A DNA stretch of 17,936 bases from Candidatus Uhrbacteria bacterium. Its GTDB lineage: Bacteria; Patescibacteriota; Patescibacteriia; UBA9934; UBA10169. Where the stretch lies: assembly GCA_003505155.1 (NCBI GenBank), contig DNYJ01000011.1, forward strand, positions 16,112 through 34,047, given 5' to 3'. The position numbers and the translations under genes are program-made. This document shows, one piece after another, positions 1-7,058 of the stretch (positions within the stretch are counted from its first letter, which is position 1; each line of letters begins with the position of its first letter). The notes beneath the pieces were generated by a model. That model searched no databases. It saw only the letters and a program-made list of their open reading frames with translations, and was not told the origin of the DNA.

Positions 1-1
1 G

Positions 2-346
2 GGCGCGCTTGGATTCTTGGCCTTCATTCTCCTCTTCCTCACGTACGACCGTCTCCTGCGTGAAAGCCTTTCCCAGCCGATGTGGCTTCGCGCCGGACTT
101 CGGGCCTCGCTCGTCGCTCTTGCGGCCATTCACATTTTTTCTCCGTATCTCAACCACCCTCTCGGTCTCGGCATCCTTCTCTTGATCACGGCGTTTCTTG
201 ATTTTGAGGAACGGCCAGCTCACAGCTTGGTTACAATCGTTGAAGACAAGCTGAACGTCCCCAACCTAGCCTCACCCGTCCCAACAATACAATCCCAAAC
301 CGATTTAGGAACTATCGTCATCACACCTTTGAACCAAAAGGTGTGA
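2..346 (+). CDS. C-terminal fragment of a polytopic membrane protein, possibly O-antigen ligase/polymerase family
   Basis: The reading frame is open from the left edge to the TGA at 344-346, so only the last ~114 residues are present and the true start lies outside the window. The fragment begins in a hydrophobic helix (LGFLAFILLFL), has a short charged loop, then two closely spaced hydrophobic stretches around 'LVALAAIHIFSPYL' and 'LGLGILLLITAFLDF', and ends in a ~50-residue polar tail. A pair of C-terminal membrane helices around an 'NHPLG'-type turn recalls the end of O-antigen ligase/Wzy-like proteins. That is a resemblance, not a motif match. It converges on fmt with one base between the two stop codons. 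Confidence 0.5.
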   Translation, partial: GALGFLAFILLFLTYDRLLRESLSQPMWLRAGLRASLVALAAIHIFSPYLNHPLGLGILLLITAFLDFEERPAHSLVTIVEDKLNVPNLASPVPTIQSQTDLGTIVITPLNQKV

Positions 347-347
347 T
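320..347. terminator. hairpin at the convergent gene ends
   Basis: An 11-bp perfect inverted repeat (ATCACACCTTT at 320-330, AAAGGTGTGAT at 337-347) with a 6-nt loop. It spans the last codons and stop of the left-hand gene and ends one base before the fmt stop codon. Neither side has a clear T tract, so the case for termination rests on the stem and its position between two converging genes. Confidence 0.4.
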
Positions 348-1289
348 CTAAGACGAGACTCCAAGCAGACTCCCGACAAAATCGGGATGGCCGTGGAGGA
401 ATGGCGTGATCGAGGCGGGTTTGGCGCTTTCAAGTTGAATTTCTTTGAGTTCGAGAGCGCCCTTTTTGCAGATGACGAGAATCTTATCATCGCGCTTGAT
501 GACGCTTCCGAGTTTTTTCAGAAAGGCTCCTCGCTCCACGCCGGCTTTCAAAATTTTCAGCCGTTTTCCTCGATAGGTCGTCCATACTCCTGGCCATGGG
601 CAATAAGCGCGGATCATCCGTTCAATCTCAGCGGCGCTTTGCTTCTGCCAATCCGCACGTCCGGTATCTCGATCAAAGAGTTTGACAGAGGTCGCTTTTA
701 AATCGTCCTGGGGTATTGGTTCGAGTCTCTTTGCCTCATACGCCAGCAAGCTGTCAACGAGAAGCTTTGGTCCTCTGCGAATGACGATGCTCTCAAGCTC
801 TGGATAATCAACGTCATTGGGAAGTTCAAATTCGAGTTGGGCGAGGATGGGACCGTGGTCCATCTTCTTATCCATCTTCATGATCGTGATTCCCGTCGTC
901 TTGTCGCCCTCGCGGATGGCGGCCTGCATAGGTGTCGCGCCGCGATACTTCGGCAAGAGGGAAGGGTGGACGTTCACGACGCCAAGCGGCGGAATGTCGA
1001 GAATGTTCCCGGGAATAATCTGCCCGTAGGCAAGAACGACGAACGCGTCGGCTTTAAACTCCTTGAGACGATCCATCACCTTCGGTTCTTTCAAATGCTC
1101 CGGCTTCAAGACAGGGATACCATAAGCCTCCGCCGTCGCTCCGACCGCGGAAGGCTTTGGCTCGCTTTTTCTCCCCGCCGGTTTATCCGGCTGTGTTACC
1201 ACCCCCACAATGTTAATGCCCTCACTGGTGATGAGGGTATTGAGGAATGGGACGGCGAAAAGCGGGGAACCGAAGAAGACGATGTTCAC
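348..1289 (-). CDS. fmt: methionyl-tRNA formyltransferase
   Basis: 313 residues, full family length. It formylates Met-tRNAfMet using 10-formyl-tetrahydrofolate for translation initiation in the cytoplasm. The N-terminal Rossmann-type formyltransferase domain (about 1-200) contains 'NVHPSLLPKYRG' at 106-117. The catalytic Asn, His and Asp fall at N106, H108 and D144, the same numbers as in the E. coli enzyme, and the usual 'MDxGxDTGPIL' motif appears as 'MDKKMDHGPIL'. The C-terminal OB-like domain follows from about 205, where 'CPWPGVWT' is typical. The start is GTG at 1287-1289, forming a GTGA overlap with the def stop codon, which suggests translational coupling. It is the last gene of the minus-strand operon, next to its functional partner def. 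Confidence 0.96.
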   Translation of the reverse strand: MNIVFFGSPLFAVPFLNTLITSEGINIVGVVTQPDKPAGRKSEPKPSAVGATAEAYGIPVLKPEHLKEPKVMDRLKEFKADAFVVLAYGQIIPGNILDIPPLGVVNVHPSLLPKYRGATPMQAAIREGDKTTGITIMKMDKKMDHGPILAQLEFELPNDVDYPELESIVIRRGPKLLVDSLLAYEAKRLEPIPQDDLKATSVKLFDRDTGRADWQKQSAAEIERMIRAYCPWPGVWTTYRGKRLKILKAGVERGAFLKKLGSVIKRDDKILVICKKGALELKEIQLESAKPASITPFLHGHPDFVGSLLGVSS

Positions 1290-1762
1290 AATGTTTTTGG
1301 CGCAGTAGTGAATTTGACAATTTTGTCCGTGAAAAGGACACCGTCGAGGTGATCCGTTTCGTGCTGGACGACGATGCCTTCGAGGCCTTTCATTTTTCTT
1401 TTTTGCTTCTTGCCCTCACGATCGAGATACTTCACAACAATTTGACGGTGGCGGCGGACGATGCCCCAGACTTTCGGGATGGAGAGACAGCCTTCTTCGG
1501 AGTTCACTTTGCGAAGGGACGTTTTGATGATTTCCGGATTGATGAAGACGTGAGGCTCTCCGTCGAGGACGCCAATGAAGATGCGTTTGCGTGCGCCCAC
1601 TTGAGGTCCAGCAAGGCCGATGCCGTCCGCTGATGTCATTGTTTCCATCATGTCATTGATGAGATTTTGAAAAACCTCCGATGTCATCTCATCTACAGAA
1701 AGAGGCTCCGCTGTCATACGGAGTTCCTCATGGGGATCGGTGAGAATGGTCATGCGGCTCAT
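1286..1762 (-). CDS. def: peptide deformylase
   Basis: A metalloenzyme that removes the N-formyl group from nascent proteins, reversing the mark laid down through the neighbouring fmt product. All three family motifs are present: 'GIGLAGPQVG' (motif 1), 'EEGCLS' with the metal-binding Cys (motif 2) and 'QHETDHLDG' with the HExxH metal site (motif 3). The length of ~158 residues is normal. I chose the ATG at 1762 because it forms an ATGA overlap with the priA stop, the overlap type used repeatedly in this window. ATGs at 1768 and 1753 are also in frame, and none has a clear ribosome-binding site. The 'GPQ' form of motif 1, rather than 'AAxQ', is seen in part of the family. Confidence 0.95.
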   Translation of the reverse strand: MSRMTILTDPHEELRMTAEPLSVDEMTSEVFQNLINDMMETMTSADGIGLAGPQVGARKRIFIGVLDGEPHVFINPEIIKTSLRKVNSEEGCLSIPKVWGIVRRHRQIVVKYLDREGKKQKRKMKGLEGIVVQHETDHLDGVLFTDKIVKFTTAPKTL

Positions 1763-3576
1763 AGCCATGTCTTATTGCTGATGATGAGGGAGTCGTCCGT
1801 TGCTTTTAGCTTTTGTAGAAGGTTAGCAGAATCGGTAAGAATTTTCCAGCGCGCCGGAGAGAGTTTGGCGAGCGTTGTCTTTTCGGCTTTCCCTGCCTCT
1901 GCCAGCGTCTTATCGAGCTCGCGGAAACCTGCCTTGCCTCGGGCGAGAAGCTCTATCTCGCAGACGAACGGCGACTGACCCAGTTCCTTCCTTGCTTGAC
2001 ACTCTTTTTCAAGAACGGTTTCTCCATCGTACAAGAGATGATGAAGAAGCGATGGATCCCATGTTTGAACAATGAAGGGACATCGGTTGCGCTTGGCGAT
2101 GCCTTGATACTCGAGAAGTCGGCGAGAAACTCGAGCAAGACTCTGCTCCAGCCTCACTTCTTGATCGGCGCAGGGAAGAGCGACAAGGCCGAACACGTCT
2201 TGATGCGGACGATAGAGGTTCTCGTAGTAATACGAGGTAGCGACGATGATCTGCGCATTCAAAACAGACGGCGTGCCGCCCTTCTCAATGACGGCGACGG
2301 AAGTTCCATGAAAGCGCGCTTTAAGAAGTTTTTCGAGTGAACCGGTTCCACGTCTCACGGTCTTCAACTTGTCCGATCGGCATTTGCGGCAAGCGTCGGG
2401 GCGCTTCGTTGTTCGCTTGCACGCGGCGCAAAAAAGATGCGTCTCGTAGACGGCGAGAGGCTTTTTGCAGGAGGCACAGAGCTCGGTGAATTTGCATTGT
2501 CCGCACTCCAGCCGTGCGCCGAGACCTTTTTGGTTGCAGATAAAAAGGACGCGCTTATCTTGCTTTACTGTCTCGCCGATGGCGGTCGTGAGAGGCTCGG
2601 AGAGCAATGGATCATCGCCAAACCGAACGCGGTCTTGGAGGTTGATGATTTCGCCAAATGGTTCTTTTGGTGAAGCTTTCAAAATTTGTCGGCAATCGCA
2701 AACAATCTCTGGAGGTAGAGGGAGGGTGTCGCAGAGAATGAGAGGACAACCTCTCACCTGGCTCCAAGCCTGTGCAAGACGGCGAGCGTCGTAACGTGGG
2801 TTGTGGTCGTACTGCGCGTGCTCTTCGACTCCCGAGCGTCCGACGACGATGGCGGAGAGATGGTCAGGGGGAAGAAAGAGGGAACCGAGGCGAGTAGAGA
2901 GGAGAAGGGGAATCTCACCCTTCCGCCACGCACGAGCGAGGTCGTGGCGTTGGAGTTCCGTGAGATCACTGGCGCAGAGGCTCGGTTCAAGACCCCACGT
3001 TGTCAGAAGCTCGGCGGCTATTTTGAGATCGTGGAAGTGGGGCACGAGGAAGAGGAGGGATCCCTGCCACCGCTTTGCGAGGAGTCGGACGAGCAGTGCG
3101 GTGTCAACGAGGTCGTCGGTCGCGACGAAAGCAAAAGGCGGAGGATTTTTTGCAAACATTTCAAACTCGCTCAACGTGCGCCGACTCACCGAAGAGCTTA
3201 ATTTAGCCATTCCAGCTCCGGAGCTAGCTCCGGAGCTTGTTGATTTTTTGGCTAAATTTCGGCTGGGGGTTGGGAAAGCGGCGGCAAGGACGCTTGAGAC
3301 GGATTGAAAAGTTTCTTCCGCGACGCGCTCATAGACGCAAAGCTCGCTCTCCGAGAGGCGCATTGTCATGAGCTCGCTTACGAGCTTGGTCTCTCCTTCG
3401 GGTTTTCGAGCGTGGACTTCCGAAACAATGCCTCGAACAGAACCGGATCGCCAAGGAATGATCACAAAAGAGCCTCGGATCACCTCCGAAGCCGTCTCGT
3501 CTAGTACGACGTAGGTAAATGCGCCAAATCGTCGAGGCAGGCGTTTGATGGGGTAGACGTTGACGAAGAAGGGCAT
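1759..3576 (-). CDS. priA: primosomal protein N' (PriA) lacking recognisable helicase motifs
   Basis: 605 residues, shorter than the ~730 of E. coli PriA. PriA recognises stalled forks and starts replication restart. The N-terminal 3'-DNA-binding domain is recognisable (about 1-100). A Ser/Gly/Ala-rich linker encoded by a palindrome follows at about 105-130. The zinc module is intact, with eight Cys in four CxxC pairs (C358/361, 367/370, 383/386, 396/399). The C-terminal domain is also present ('FIVQTWDPSLLHHL'). The ATPase core has decayed. There is no Walker A lysine near 'FVATDDLVDTAL', 'VGRSGVEEHAQYDHNPRY' stands where DEEHD..Y...PRY belongs, and the last helicase motif (QVAGRAGR in active PriA) reads 'ARVSRRLLEYQG'. 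Actinobacterial PriA is known to lack helicase motifs as well. The ATG at 3576 lies 5 bp after the upstream stop. Confidence 0.88.
   Translation of the reverse strand: MPFFVNVYPIKRLPRRFGAFTYVVLDETASEVIRGSFVIIPWRSGSVRGIVSEVHARKPEGETKLVSELMTMRLSESELCVYERVAEETFQSVSSVLAAAFPTPSRNLAKKSTSSGASSGAGMAKLSSSVSRRTLSEFEMFAKNPPPFAFVATDDLVDTALLVRLLAKRWQGSLLFLVPHFHDLKIAAELLTTWGLEPSLCASDLTELQRHDLARAWRKGEIPLLLSTRLGSLFLPPDHLSAIVVGRSGVEEHAQYDHNPRYDARRLAQAWSQVRGCPLILCDTLPLPPEIVCDCRQILKASPKEPFGEIINLQDRVRFGDDPLLSEPLTTAIGETVKQDKRVLFICNQKGLGARLECGQCKFTELCASCKKPLAVYETHLFCAACKRTTKRPDACRKCRSDKLKTVRRGTGSLEKLLKARFHGTSVAVIEKGGTPSVLNAQIIVATSYYYENLYRPHQDVFGLVALPCADQEVRLEQSLARVSRRLLEYQGIAKRNRCPFIVQTWDPSLLHHLLYDGETVLEKECQARKELGQSPFVCEIELLARGKAGFRELDKTLAEAGKAEKTTLAKLSPARWKILTDSANLLQKLKATDDSLIISNKTWL
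3200..3258. repeat. nested palindrome inside priA
   Basis: A 24-bp perfect palindrome made of the 12-bp palindrome AGCTCCGGAGCT twice in tandem (3214-3225 and 3226-3237). It is flanked by a perfect 10-bp inverted repeat, AATTTAGCCA at 3200-3209 and TGGCTAAATT at 3249-3258. It is read in frame and gives the S/G/A-rich linker of PriA (SSGA repeated). It could form a strong hairpin in DNA or mRNA. Confidence 0.85.
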
Positions 3577-3581
3577 AGGAT

Positions 3582-4391
3582 CTACAACCGAAACTGCGCG
3601 ACGAGGTAGCCGACGCCGAAAGGATGTTCGTAGGAGAGAACTTCGGCGGTAGAAAGTCGGGTGTCAAGAAGACCGTAGAGGATCAGGAGCGGATGATAAC
3701 CGGATTCTTGAGCGTGAAGGACGATCTCTTTGGGAATGGAAAGCAGGTTGGAGAGGGAACCTTGCTGTACGGCTCTCACTACGGCATCGTCGAACATCTG
3801 CCCTTCCTTGCAGAACCCTCCCGGCGCCTCGCTCGAAAGGCAGTGGGAAAGATCCCCGGTCGCGATGACGGCCACACGTTCGGACGCTTCATCCAAAACA
3901 TCACGCAAAGCCTTTCCAAACTGCGCGTGTTCTTTTGCCTCGGCGTCGGAATAGGCGAGTGGGATAATCTGCACGTCTTGAAATTGGGATCCGAGAAGAC
4001 GAAGCACGACGGCGGTTCCATATTCGAGCGTCTCGTTCGTTGACAGCGTGAAGCTGATATCCTCCTTGCGCAAATGCCGTTGGAGGCGGTCAATAAGTTT
4101 TGCGGCCGGCACATGAGTGGTCGGCTCGGAGAGATCTCCAAACGGTTTCATGTCTGTGCGATATTCCGGAGCGAGATCAATGCTGAACGCTTCGGCGCAT
4201 CGTTCGCCGTGTCCCGAGATGATGCAGAGCGTGTCCGGTTGGAGAGCGTAAAGATCATGTCGAAGCGTTTCGATCGCCTTGTGCGTTTTTTCAAGCTCTC
4301 CATAACGCTCCGGATGAACTTCCTTGAGAAGGAGAGGCGAATGGGGGAGAAAACTGGCGTGAATAAGCATAGGGAGAGCGATCAAAATCAT
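3582..4391 (-). CDS. LigB/MEMO1-like protein (class III extradiol dioxygenase fold; AmmeMemoRadiSam protein B-like)
   Basis: 269 residues covering the whole LigB-type domain. Motifs seen are an N-terminal 'FLPHSPLL' (H17), 'SGHGE' (H61), 'EYGTAVVL' at 123-130 where relatives have a DHG-type motif, and 'ATGDLSHCL' (H183) followed by 'GGFCKEGQMFDD'. These are hallmarks of the extradiol dioxygenase B/MEMO family, whose prokaryotic members are often linked to AMMECR1 and radical-SAM proteins. Neither partner is in this window, and the substrate is unknown. The ATG at 4391 forms an ATGA overlap with the upstream gene. An internal ATG at 4370 would give 'MLIHASFLPHSP', closer to how relatives begin, so the start is uncertain. 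It lies between a secreted protein and priA, and I infer no function from that. Confidence 0.75.
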   Translation of the reverse strand: MILIALPMLIHASFLPHSPLLLKEVHPERYGELEKTHKAIETLRHDLYALQPDTLCIISGHGERCAEAFSIDLAPEYRTDMKPFGDLSEPTTHVPAAKLIDRLQRHLRKEDISFTLSTNETLEYGTAVVLRLLGSQFQDVQIIPLAYSDAEAKEHAQFGKALRDVLDEASERVAVIATGDLSHCLSSEAPGGFCKEGQMFDDAVVRAVQQGSLSNLLSIPKEIVLHAQESGYHPLLILYGLLDTRLSTAEVLSYEHPFGVGYLVAQFRL

Positions 4392-5767
4392 GAATCAGAA
4401 ACTTCAAACTCTACTTCCTGCGTCAGCTCGAACGCGGAGCCGAGAGGATGAACAAGAATCGTTTCAGGCGAGACAACTGTAACATCATTCCAGTCCCAGC
4501 CGATCTGCACAAAGGTGGACTCGCTCACGATTGGTCGTTTCGTTCCCTCCGAGACGACGTAGACGATAGGGCTGTCTTCCGAACGCATCAAGGTTCCGTC
4601 CCGCAGACGAATAGCCTGACCCTCGGGAAACTGGCTGATCTCGTCTCCGGTCATTACGACGGCCATACGGTCGGCGTAGCGGTTCTGCCGAATATCTTCC
4701 GTTGCGACAATGTGGCGTTTGCCGTCCTCGATGTAGTAATACGTTCCGCCAACGTGTTGAACAAGGAGTCCATTCACGTATTGCGAGCTTGAAGTGATGA
4801 GGCGCCCGACGTCATAGCCGGCAATTTCTATTGGCTCGATCGTCAGCGGTTCATCCGGCGAGAAGCCGAGATCGCGCAGAGTCTCGCGCGAGGCGAAGGG
4901 GCGTAGGATGTCGCCGACAAGAAGATAGACAGTCTCGCCCGTATCGAGAAGGGAATAGTTCGGCCATGCGATGGGCAAGCCGTCGGGATAACTTGAAAGA
5001 ACTCCCGACTCGACGGGGATGATGTTGTCTGGGTTGTAACGCGAGACCAGAGCTGTCATGGAAAGGAATGGGCGCTTCTTGCCCTGCGAGATGAGAAAGA
5101 CGCCGCCGGAATCTGCGTCTTGCAACAAGGTTCCCGTGGGGTAGTCCTGTCCGAAATAGCGATTGTAGATTTTAACGAAGTTTTCATTACCGAGAATGTG
5201 CGGCGTGTAGGTATACAGAGCCGCGGTCGCGTCGTTTTCGATGTAAACACTCTCGCCGTCAATCGCGAATGTTCTCCCCGGCCTGTAACCCACGATCGTC
5301 TGTCCCACACTCACGAGATCAGCCAGATAACCTTCGGCAAGCTGAAGCGTGGCCGAGTTGATCTGCTTCCCAAAGCCCTTGAAACGCTGAATGGAAGGCG
5401 TGCTGTGATTACAATCGTCGCACACGGCATACCCCATCGCCCAGTCGAATTGGCTTTGCTCCGGATTTGGATCCTCAACGAGACTCTGCTCTTTCTGGAG
5501 CATTGTAAGGATGACTTTGGGTGAGATGCCGTTGCGTTGAGCCGCACGCCAGATGATGTCCGACGCATACCGCCGCCGTCCATCAATATCCTCGCTTATA
5601 TAATGCGCGAGTGTGCCTCGGCTCAATACTTGCTGGACTACTCCAAGATCAAGAGCAAACCGATCCGTCATATCTCCGTCGGAGATGAGCCATCCCGGAT
5701 TAAAAGCAAACACCGATGAGGGAAAGGTCATCATGATCGTGAAGAGCAATGGGAAAAGCCATCTCAT
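4388..5767 (-). CDS. secreted lysozyme-like protein with four ~60-residue repeats
   Basis: 459 residues. A signal peptide is clear: MRW, a hydrophobic core, then cleavage after 'SSVFA' at residue 21. The first half (about 65-205) resembles a lysozyme/transglycosylase-like fold: 'ISPKVILTMLQKEQSLV' offers E93 as a candidate catalytic acid, followed by 'FDWAMGYAVCDDC' (a CxxC at 116/119) and 'GFGKQINSATLQLAEGY'. The second half has four divergent repeats starting near residues 212, 273, 332 and 391, each with a core like 'VFLISQGKKRPFLS' or 'VYVVSEGTKRPIVS'. I expect export to the cell surface, with wall binding or remodelling as an inferred role. It is the first gene of the minus-strand operon, with a predicted promoter just upstream and an ATGA overlap with the next gene. 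No exact family name is certain. Confidence 0.75.
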   Translation of the reverse strand: MRWLFPLLFTIMMTFPSSVFAFNPGWLISDGDMTDRFALDLGVVQQVLSRGTLAHYISEDIDGRRRYASDIIWRAAQRNGISPKVILTMLQKEQSLVEDPNPEQSQFDWAMGYAVCDDCNHSTPSIQRFKGFGKQINSATLQLAEGYLADLVSVGQTIVGYRPGRTFAIDGESVYIENDATAALYTYTPHILGNENFVKIYNRYFGQDYPTGTLLQDADSGGVFLISQGKKRPFLSMTALVSRYNPDNIIPVESGVLSSYPDGLPIAWPNYSLLDTGETVYLLVGDILRPFASRETLRDLGFSPDEPLTIEPIEIAGYDVGRLITSSSQYVNGLLVQHVGGTYYYIEDGKRHIVATEDIRQNRYADRMAVVMTGDEISQFPEGQAIRLRDGTLMRSEDSPIVYVVSEGTKRPIVSESTFVQIGWDWNDVTVVSPETILVHPLGSAFELTQEVEFEVSDS

Positions 5768-5771
5768 AGGC

Positions 5772-5800
5772 GTTACAAGTATAGCATGATCTGATATGAT
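5772..5800 (+). promoter_or_regulatory. promoter for the cupredoxin-SOD pair
   Basis: GTTACA (5772-5777), a 17-bp spacer, and TATGAT (5795-5800) with an extended -10 TG at 5792-5793. The -10 box ends 8 bp before the ATG at 5809, so the transcript would be leaderless or nearly so. Confidence 0.6.
5778..5786 (-). promoter_or_regulatory. extended -10 promoter for the minus-strand operon
   Basis: On the minus strand the sequence reads TGCTATACT, an extended -10 element with TATACT at 5783-5778. I see no good -35 hexamer. The box ends 10 bp before the ATG at 5767, again predicting a very short leader. It lies within the spacer of the opposing promoter, so the two probably compete for RNA polymerase. 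Confidence 0.5.
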
Positions 5801-5808
5801 AGCCGCCT

Positions 5809-6336
5809 ATGACAAAACTCTTTCTTTTGGCCGCCGCTTTGACCCTTGTTGGTGCAGGATGTACGAGCAATGTTCAAACGCAAACAGAGGTTGAAAGTTC
5901 TGCGGATGCGTCTTCACAGGTTCCCGCCCCTCGATCGGACTCTGGATCTTCGACGCCGGTGGCCGAGCCAATTGATGAAACGCTTGAATCGGTCGAGACT
6001 GAAACGAACGCTGGGATCTCGACTCAAACCCCACCTCAAGAACAAACACCGACCGAACCTGAAACCATCTTTGTGACGATCGTCGCCAAGGCGTGGAAGT
6101 TTGAGCCGTCAACCATCCGTGTGAAGGAAGGTGAGCGTGTGGATCTGCAGATTATTTCGATCGACGTGGCGCACGGATTCAACCTTGCGGCGTTCGGTGT
6201 GAGCGAGACGCTCGAACCCGGGAAGACGGTGCGCACAAGTTTCGTCGCCGATAAAAAAGGTTCCTTTCCGTTCTTCTGCGATGTGTTCTGCGGAGACGGG
6301 CATGGTGGAATGCGCGGGACTCTTCTTGTCGAATAA
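5809..6336 (+). CDS. CuA-type cupredoxin lipoprotein (COX2-like domain)
   Basis: 175 residues. The N-terminus has a type II signal peptide with lipobox 'LVGAGC' (lipidated Cys18), then a Ser/Thr/Glu/Pro-rich linker (about 20-85), then a cupredoxin domain (about 87-175). The C-terminal motif 'CDVFCGDGHGGM' has the CxxxCxxxHxxM pattern of binuclear CuA sites in cytochrome c oxidase subunit II and nitrous oxide reductase (C157, C161, H165, M168). The upstream ligand would be H122 in 'VAHGFNL'. There is no transmembrane hairpin as in true COX2, so it should be a lipid-anchored extracytoplasmic copper protein. The SOD gene follows one base after its stop. A role in electron transfer, copper handling or reactive-oxygen defence is inferred. 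Confidence 0.88.
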   Translation: MTKLFLLAAALTLVGAGCTSNVQTQTEVESSADASSQVPAPRSDSGSSTPVAEPIDETLESVETETNAGISTQTPPQEQTPTEPETIFVTIVAKAWKFEPSTIRVKEGERVDLQIISIDVAHGFNLAAFGVSETLEPGKTVRTSFVADKKGSFPFFCDVFCGDGHGGMRGTLLVE

Positions 6337-6337
6337 T

Positions 6338-6910
6338 ATGCATCCGATCAAAGACTATGCTCATCTCGTCGGCCATCTTGACGGCTTCAATGCCGACTTG
6401 ATCGAGGAGCATCTCGGACTCTACGCTGGGTACGTCAAGAAGTATAATGAGATCAACGAGCGCCTCGGCTCTGTCGAACGAGTCGGGAATTATTCCTATG
6501 CCGAGCACTCCGAGCTCATTCGCCGCCGCTCTGTCGCATGGAACGGGACGAAGCTCCACGAACTGTACTTCGACAACCTGACAGAGGGCGGGATGGAGCT
6601 CGGCTCCGGCCTCAAAATCGCGCTCGAACGCAACTTTGGCTCTGTGAATGCGTGGAAGGATGATCTCAAAGCTTGTGCGAACGCAACGCCCGGCTGGGTG
6701 ATCCTTGCACAACAGATCGATGATGGCACGCTTCAACACTACGTCGTCTATGAACATCAAAATAACTATCCGGCGGAGGTAAGGGTGATCCTTGCGCTCG
6801 ACTGCTGGGAGCACGCTTTTGCCAAGCAGTACGGAACGAATAAAGGAGCGTATCTCAACGCCTTCTTTGAAAATCTGCACGGGGAAGAATTGGAACGCCG
6901 ATTGGGCTAG
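6338..6910 (+). CDS. superoxide dismutase, Fe/Mn family
   Basis: 190 residues from the ATG at 6338, one base after the cupredoxin stop. The frame is open further upstream, but an earlier start would overlap the cupredoxin gene and lacks family similarity. It converts superoxide to oxygen and peroxide. Likely metal ligands are H25 ('EEHLGLY'), H74 ('KLHELYFDNL'), and D155 and H159 in 'LDCWEHAF', the classic DxWEH motif. 'TPGWVILAQQ' and 'GAYLNAFFENL' also fit the C-terminal domain. The region after the first His is unusual: the HHxxHH-type run of E. coli SodA is replaced and the following Tyr is shifted by about one residue, suggesting a divergent subfamily. There is no signal peptide, so it is cytoplasmic. 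Fe versus Mn preference cannot be told. Confidence 0.9.
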   Translation: MHPIKDYAHLVGHLDGFNADLIEEHLGLYAGYVKKYNEINERLGSVERVGNYSYAEHSELIRRRSVAWNGTKLHELYFDNLTEGGMELGSGLKIALERNFGSVNAWKDDLKACANATPGWVILAQQIDDGTLQHYVVYEHQNNYPAEVRVILALDCWEHAFAKQYGTNKGAYLNAFFENLHGEELERRLG

Positions 6911-6936
6911 ACGAATGGAGGTAAAGCGTTTATGAT
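6908..6936 (+). promoter_or_regulatory. possible promoter for the tRNA-Pro cluster
   Basis: TAGACG (6908-6913), a 17-bp spacer and TATGAT (6931-6936). Transcription would start near 6943, about 39 nt before the first tRNA. The -35 half overlaps the SOD stop codon. Confidence 0.4.
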
Positions 6937-6981
6937 TGCCTCGCATCTCCCTTTGCTCTTCGAGCTTTGGGGGGCAAAGAT

Positions 6982-7058
6982 CGGGATGTAGCTCAGCAGG
7001 CTAGAGCGCGTCGTTCGGGACGACGAGGCCGCAGGTTCGAGTCCTGTCATCCCGACCA
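6982..7058 (+). tRNA. tRNA-Pro (anticodon CGG)
   Basis: A complete cloverleaf with encoded CCA. The acceptor stem CGGGATG (6982-6988) pairs with CATCCCG (7048-7054). The D stem is GCTC/GAGC, the anticodon stem CGTCG/CGACG, and the loop TTCGGGA with anticodon CGG at 7016-7018. The T arm is GCAGG-TTCGAGT-CCTGT. The discriminator A (7055) and CCA (7056-7058) follow. The C1-G72 pair is typical of bacterial tRNA-Pro. Confidence 0.95.

Noticed and set aside
837..1352. Long plus-strand frames opposite fmt and def
   Set aside because: Shadow frames of well-supported minus-strand genes with complete catalytic motifs.
6281..6337. Earlier start for the SOD gene, 19 codons upstream
   Set aside because: It would overlap the cupredoxin CuA motif, and the added residues do not resemble SOD.
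6932..6991. 19-codon open frame with GGAGG 10 nt upstream
   Set aside because: It runs into the first tRNA, has no recognisable product, and the other genes here do not use Shine-Dalgarno sites. Probably chance.
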